DNA from: Peribacillus sp. FSL P2-0133
GTDB taxonomy: Bacteria; Bacillota; Bacilli; Bacillales; DSM-1321
NCBI RefSeq assembly: GCF_037975445.1
Contig: NZ_CP150254.1
Span: 990,001-1,054,000, forward strand
DNA length: 64,000 bases
Direction: 5' to 3'
Position 1 is the stretch's first letter. Every line of letters starts with the position of its first letter. Below, piece by piece: positions 61,421 through 64,000 of this stretch. Both the position numbers and the translations under genes were made by a program. The notes under the pieces were generated by a model. The model was given only the letters and a program-made list of their open reading frames with translations. It searched no databases and was not told where the DNA came from.

Positions 61421-62505
61421 ACATAAACGATATAAACAATTAATCAATAAACGTAAAAACGCTAAAATGTTTTAATACATTGTTCGTTCCTTCTTCCGTA
61501 ATGCCGATATAGCACAAGGGGACAGAAGGATGGGAATGGTTCAATTGTATCCGTAAAATATTTGGGCGTATTTAAAATTACACTGATATATATAGCTTGT
61601 ACGAATTTCACCCGTGTTTTATTGGGTGTATTTAGTTGTAGAAAAGAGGTTTAGACTTTTTTTCGTAAACTTTATGACAGTAATGGATGAAATAGAACCC
61701 TCAATTATTCATAGTCGATGAATCATATTTGGAGGAGAAAACTATGACACCATTTTGGATTATCAAACTTAGATTATACTCCTTTTTAAAGTGTTCGAGC
61801 CTAATTTAATAGGGGAAAGATTGTCTACAAGAGAAGTTATCCAATCTCATTATTGAACGACTTTATGTTGAAGAATAAGAAGGGGGACTTCTAAATACAG
61901 GAAGTCCCCTTATTTTAATGCTGGTAATCAATACATTTCGAAAAAGGCAAAGGAACACTGGGAATGAAAATTCTTAAATACATAGCACGAACAATAATAG
62001 AAAAGATTGGCGTTATAAGTGTGACTGTAAAATAAAATTGAACCGTTTGTAAAAAAGATGCACGGTTTAGAATACAGTTTGATCAAAAGATCCTCTCTCT
62101 TAAACCATTATTGATTTCTCAATGATAGGAGCTGATTCTGATCGAAATTTTATTAAAAACAACAAATGCAATAGGATGTTAGGTGGCGTAGTTTGCTGCC
62201 TGTTTTTGTTTAGAATATTAAATAGATGGTGATAATTACCTAAAAGGAGAAAAAAGAAATGTTAAGAGCTGTAATGAAACTCAATATTCCTGGGTAGTCG
62301 GACTTTATTTTACGTTTCGTTTGGTAAAACAAGGGCTCTTATGTCGAATTTTAATGTTTCCATCAATTCGCTATTCCTGATTGTGACAGCTAGTTTGAAT
62401 GGGATTACTCAATCCTATAATTTGGTTTGTTCAAAGGGAGTCTTTAAGGAATAAGTGGTAGCGACTCGTGATTCTTCAGTCGATATTTGCAAGGAAGTGT
62501 AGAAT
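61421..62505. other. Gene graveyard upstream of the gerAB-like gene
   Basis: No full gene. Short frames with good starts end early: ATG 61744 (after GGAGGAG; MTPFWIIKLRLYSFLK), ATG 61964 (MKILKYIARTIIEKIG, like the first helix of a permease) and ATG 62260 (after AAAAGGAG; MLRAVMKLNIPG). The sequence beyond 62280 reads protein-like in other frames with many stops. The pattern is that of several decayed genes. Confidence 0.5.
61880..61916 (+). terminator. Terminator in the decayed region
   Basis: AAGGGGGACTTC / GAAGTCCCCTT is followed by ATTTTA. It supports former genes in front of it. Confidence 0.8.
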
Positions 62506-63621
62506 ATGGTAAAAAACGTTAAAATCAGCCCTCGTCAATTTTGTATTTTGGTGATTTTATTTTCTATAGGAACGACCATCTTAATTATTCCAGCTGCTAT
62601 CATAAAAACGGCACAACAAGATGCCTGGATCTCAGCTTTACTCGGTATAGGACTAGGTTTATTACTAGTGGCGTTAATCATTACCTTAGCAAACCGTTAT
62701 CCGAATATGACATTAGTCGAAATTAATGAAAAACTTCTCGGAAGATGGTTAGGCAAGACCGTTTCTCTTGCGTTTGTTTTCTTTTCATTTATCTCTGCAG
62801 CAGGACTTTTATTCCAGGTTGGGACTTTTTTGACGACACAAATGATGCCTGATACACCCGTATTAATGATCAATATTCTTTTTGCGTGCGTTGTGATCAT
62901 GGGAATTCGCCTTGGACTTGAAACCTTGGCTCGTTCGGCCGAGATTTTCTTTGCTTTTTTCATTATCCTATTTATCATTTTGGTAGTTTCTGTTGCTCCT
63001 CAAATCGATTTTCAGAACATACAGCCTATATTCGAAGTAAGAATGAAACCCATTATATGGTCAAGCCTCATTTTTGTCAGCATTTTTTGTCTACCCTCTG
63101 TTGTATTATTAATGGTTTTTCCCGTGTCTGTAAATCAGCCAAAACAAGCCAAACAAGCCTTTTTTTCAGGAATAATCATTGGGGGCCTCTTTTTAACCAT
63201 CATTATCGTTTTAGGCATTTTGGTTTTAGGTATTGATGTTGCTTCGAGACACATGTATCCAAGTTATGCGATAGCCAGAAGAATCAATGTAGGGGGTTTT
63301 ATACAACGGATTGAAGCAGTAATGGCTATCATGTGGTTTATTTCAATGTATTTTAAATTGATATTTTATTTTTACGCAGCGATTACAGGTCTTGCCCAAA
63401 CATTAAATGTAAAAGACTATCGACCACTTACTTTACCATTAGGGATGATTATGGTTGTCATGTCTGTGACCTTACATCCTGATATTCTTGATTATAATCA
63501 ATACAATAAAGGCATTTTTATGGTACATGCTTCAACCTATGGGCTATTTCTTCCTCTACTATTGTTAGGAATAAGTGCCTTTCGAAAAAAGGAAGAGACC
63601 AAACAGAATGAAATTGCCTAA
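62506..63621 (+). CDS. GerAB-family spore germination permease
   Basis: A 371-residue membrane protein of the GerAB/ArcD/ProY endospore germination family, with ten hydrophobic segments starting ISPRQFCILVILFSIGTTIL and containing the family helix GMIMVVMSVTLHP. These proteins are the B subunit of nutrient receptors in the spore inner membrane and bind the germinant. A and C subunit genes are absent from this window; the upstream side is decayed, so they may be lost or lie elsewhere. ATG at 62506 has AAGGAAG upstream. Confidence 0.93.
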   Translation: MVKNVKISPRQFCILVILFSIGTTILIIPAAIIKTAQQDAWISALLGIGLGLLLVALIITLANRYPNMTLVEINEKLLGRWLGKTVSLAFVFFSFISAAGLLFQVGTFLTTQMMPDTPVLMINILFACVVIMGIRLGLETLARSAEIFFAFFIILFIILVVSVAPQIDFQNIQPIFEVRMKPIIWSSLIFVSIFCLPSVVLLMVFPVSVNQPKQAKQAFFSGIIIGGLFLTIIIVLGILVLGIDVASRHMYPSYAIARRINVGGFIQRIEAVMAIMWFISMYFKLIFYFYAAITGLAQTLNVKDYRPLTLPLGMIMVVMSVTLHPDILDYNQYNKGIFMVHASTYGLFLPLLLLGISAFRKKEETKQNEIA

Positions 63622-63939
63622 GAAACCACCAAAAGATGTTGAATGACAATAAAGTGTTTAAAAACAATAAAGTCGATTAAGTGTTTTAAGTAACAAAAAA
63701 ATGGTTTAAAAAAGGGTAAATCCATGAATCTCAAGAGTTTTACAGTCCAATTTTAAACAACTTTATTATCATATTTTTATGTGCAGCCGTTTTACCTCTT
63801 TCTTGTCACAGTAATCCCCCTATATCTCAAGTGGTTAGAACAAGATATGAGATGGTAAGGCCAACGCATTAGATGGAGTTAATTTGGTATTATATTAATT
63901 TTTGGATATAGTTTGCAATAGAGAAAGGAGCGATTTCCT
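63622..63939. other. Intergenic with an inverted pair of the AATAAAGT repeat
   Basis: TGACAATAAAGTGTTTAAAA (63643-63662) and the reverse-oriented TTTTAAACAACTTTATTATC (about 63753-63772) form an inverted pair, with further partial units between. Nothing codes here. Confidence 0.55.
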
Positions 63940-64000
63940 ATGGAAGAAAAAGAAAAGATAATCCAAATTTATCGGGATGTATTAGATGGAAGAAGAGCAC
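63940..64000 (+). CDS. Start of a gene cut by the window end, unknown
   Basis: ATG at 63940 follows AGAAAGGAGCG at good spacing. Twenty codons are visible (MEEKEKIIQIYRDVLDGRRA). The opening resembles small Bacillus proteins of the DUF4046 type, but this is too short to decide. Confidence 0.5.
   Translation, partial: MEEKEKIIQIYRDVLDGRRA

Overview
The window looks like a stretch of a low-GC, spore-forming Bacillaceae chromosome. It carries spoVR, a GerAB-type germination permease, and gene neighbourhoods recalled from Bacillus subtilis (yhcT-yhcU-yhcX, azr-yhdB-yhdC, ald with a PucR-type regulator). A Peribacillus/Bacillus simplex-like source is my inference and is not proven by the sequence.

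Layout. 0-37 kb is mostly ordinary chromosome: the end of a glycolate-oxidase-type flavoprotein, ald/EcsC/PucR regulator, two near-identical Pit phosphate transporters around a PhoU-like protein, an aldo/keto reductase, the yhc block with pgcA, the azr-yhd block, and a radical SAM gene. An RpiR-regulated operon (M20 amidohydrolase, GNAT, N-succinylamino-acid racemase-type enolase) fits a D- to L-amino-acid conversion route. Then come a YkvI permease, spoVR, a SurA-like lipoprotein, a split PAS/HD-GYP gene, a two-component system with a TVP38 protein, an Lrp regulator, split chromate transporters and an EamA permease. 37-48 kb is more accessory: truncated globin, a beheaded LysR gene, a CocE-type hydrolase with an MFS permease and TetR regulator, DoxX, a lone ABC membrane subunit, and an ECF sigma/PadR/FtsW-RodA operon.

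The most striking region is about 48.4-58 kb, with outliers at 37.6 and 44.4 kb. Small co-oriented genes (three DinB, two GNAT, SRPBCC, VOC, a lipoprotein, a frameshifted HExxH protein), each with its own ribosome binding site, are separated by copies of one modular repeat. Each full copy has two hairpin cores (arms AACTAAC/GTTAGTT, loops GGGTGC or GGGGCAG) around a central hairpin followed by a T-rich run. All copies point the same way as the genes. The layout resembles an integron cassette array, but the cores do not match the attC consensus and no integrase is in view. An opposite-strand pcp/DUF979/DUF969 operon interrupts it.

Decay is a second theme. A BdbC-like gene is broken and its thioredoxin-like partner has lost both active-site cysteines. 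Other damaged loci are a LysR gene, a PAS/HD-GYP gene, a flavin-oxidoreductase remnant, and a 60.7-62.5 kb graveyard with an orphan cre-like site. No rRNA, tRNA, CRISPR array, complete insertion sequence or replication origin was seen.
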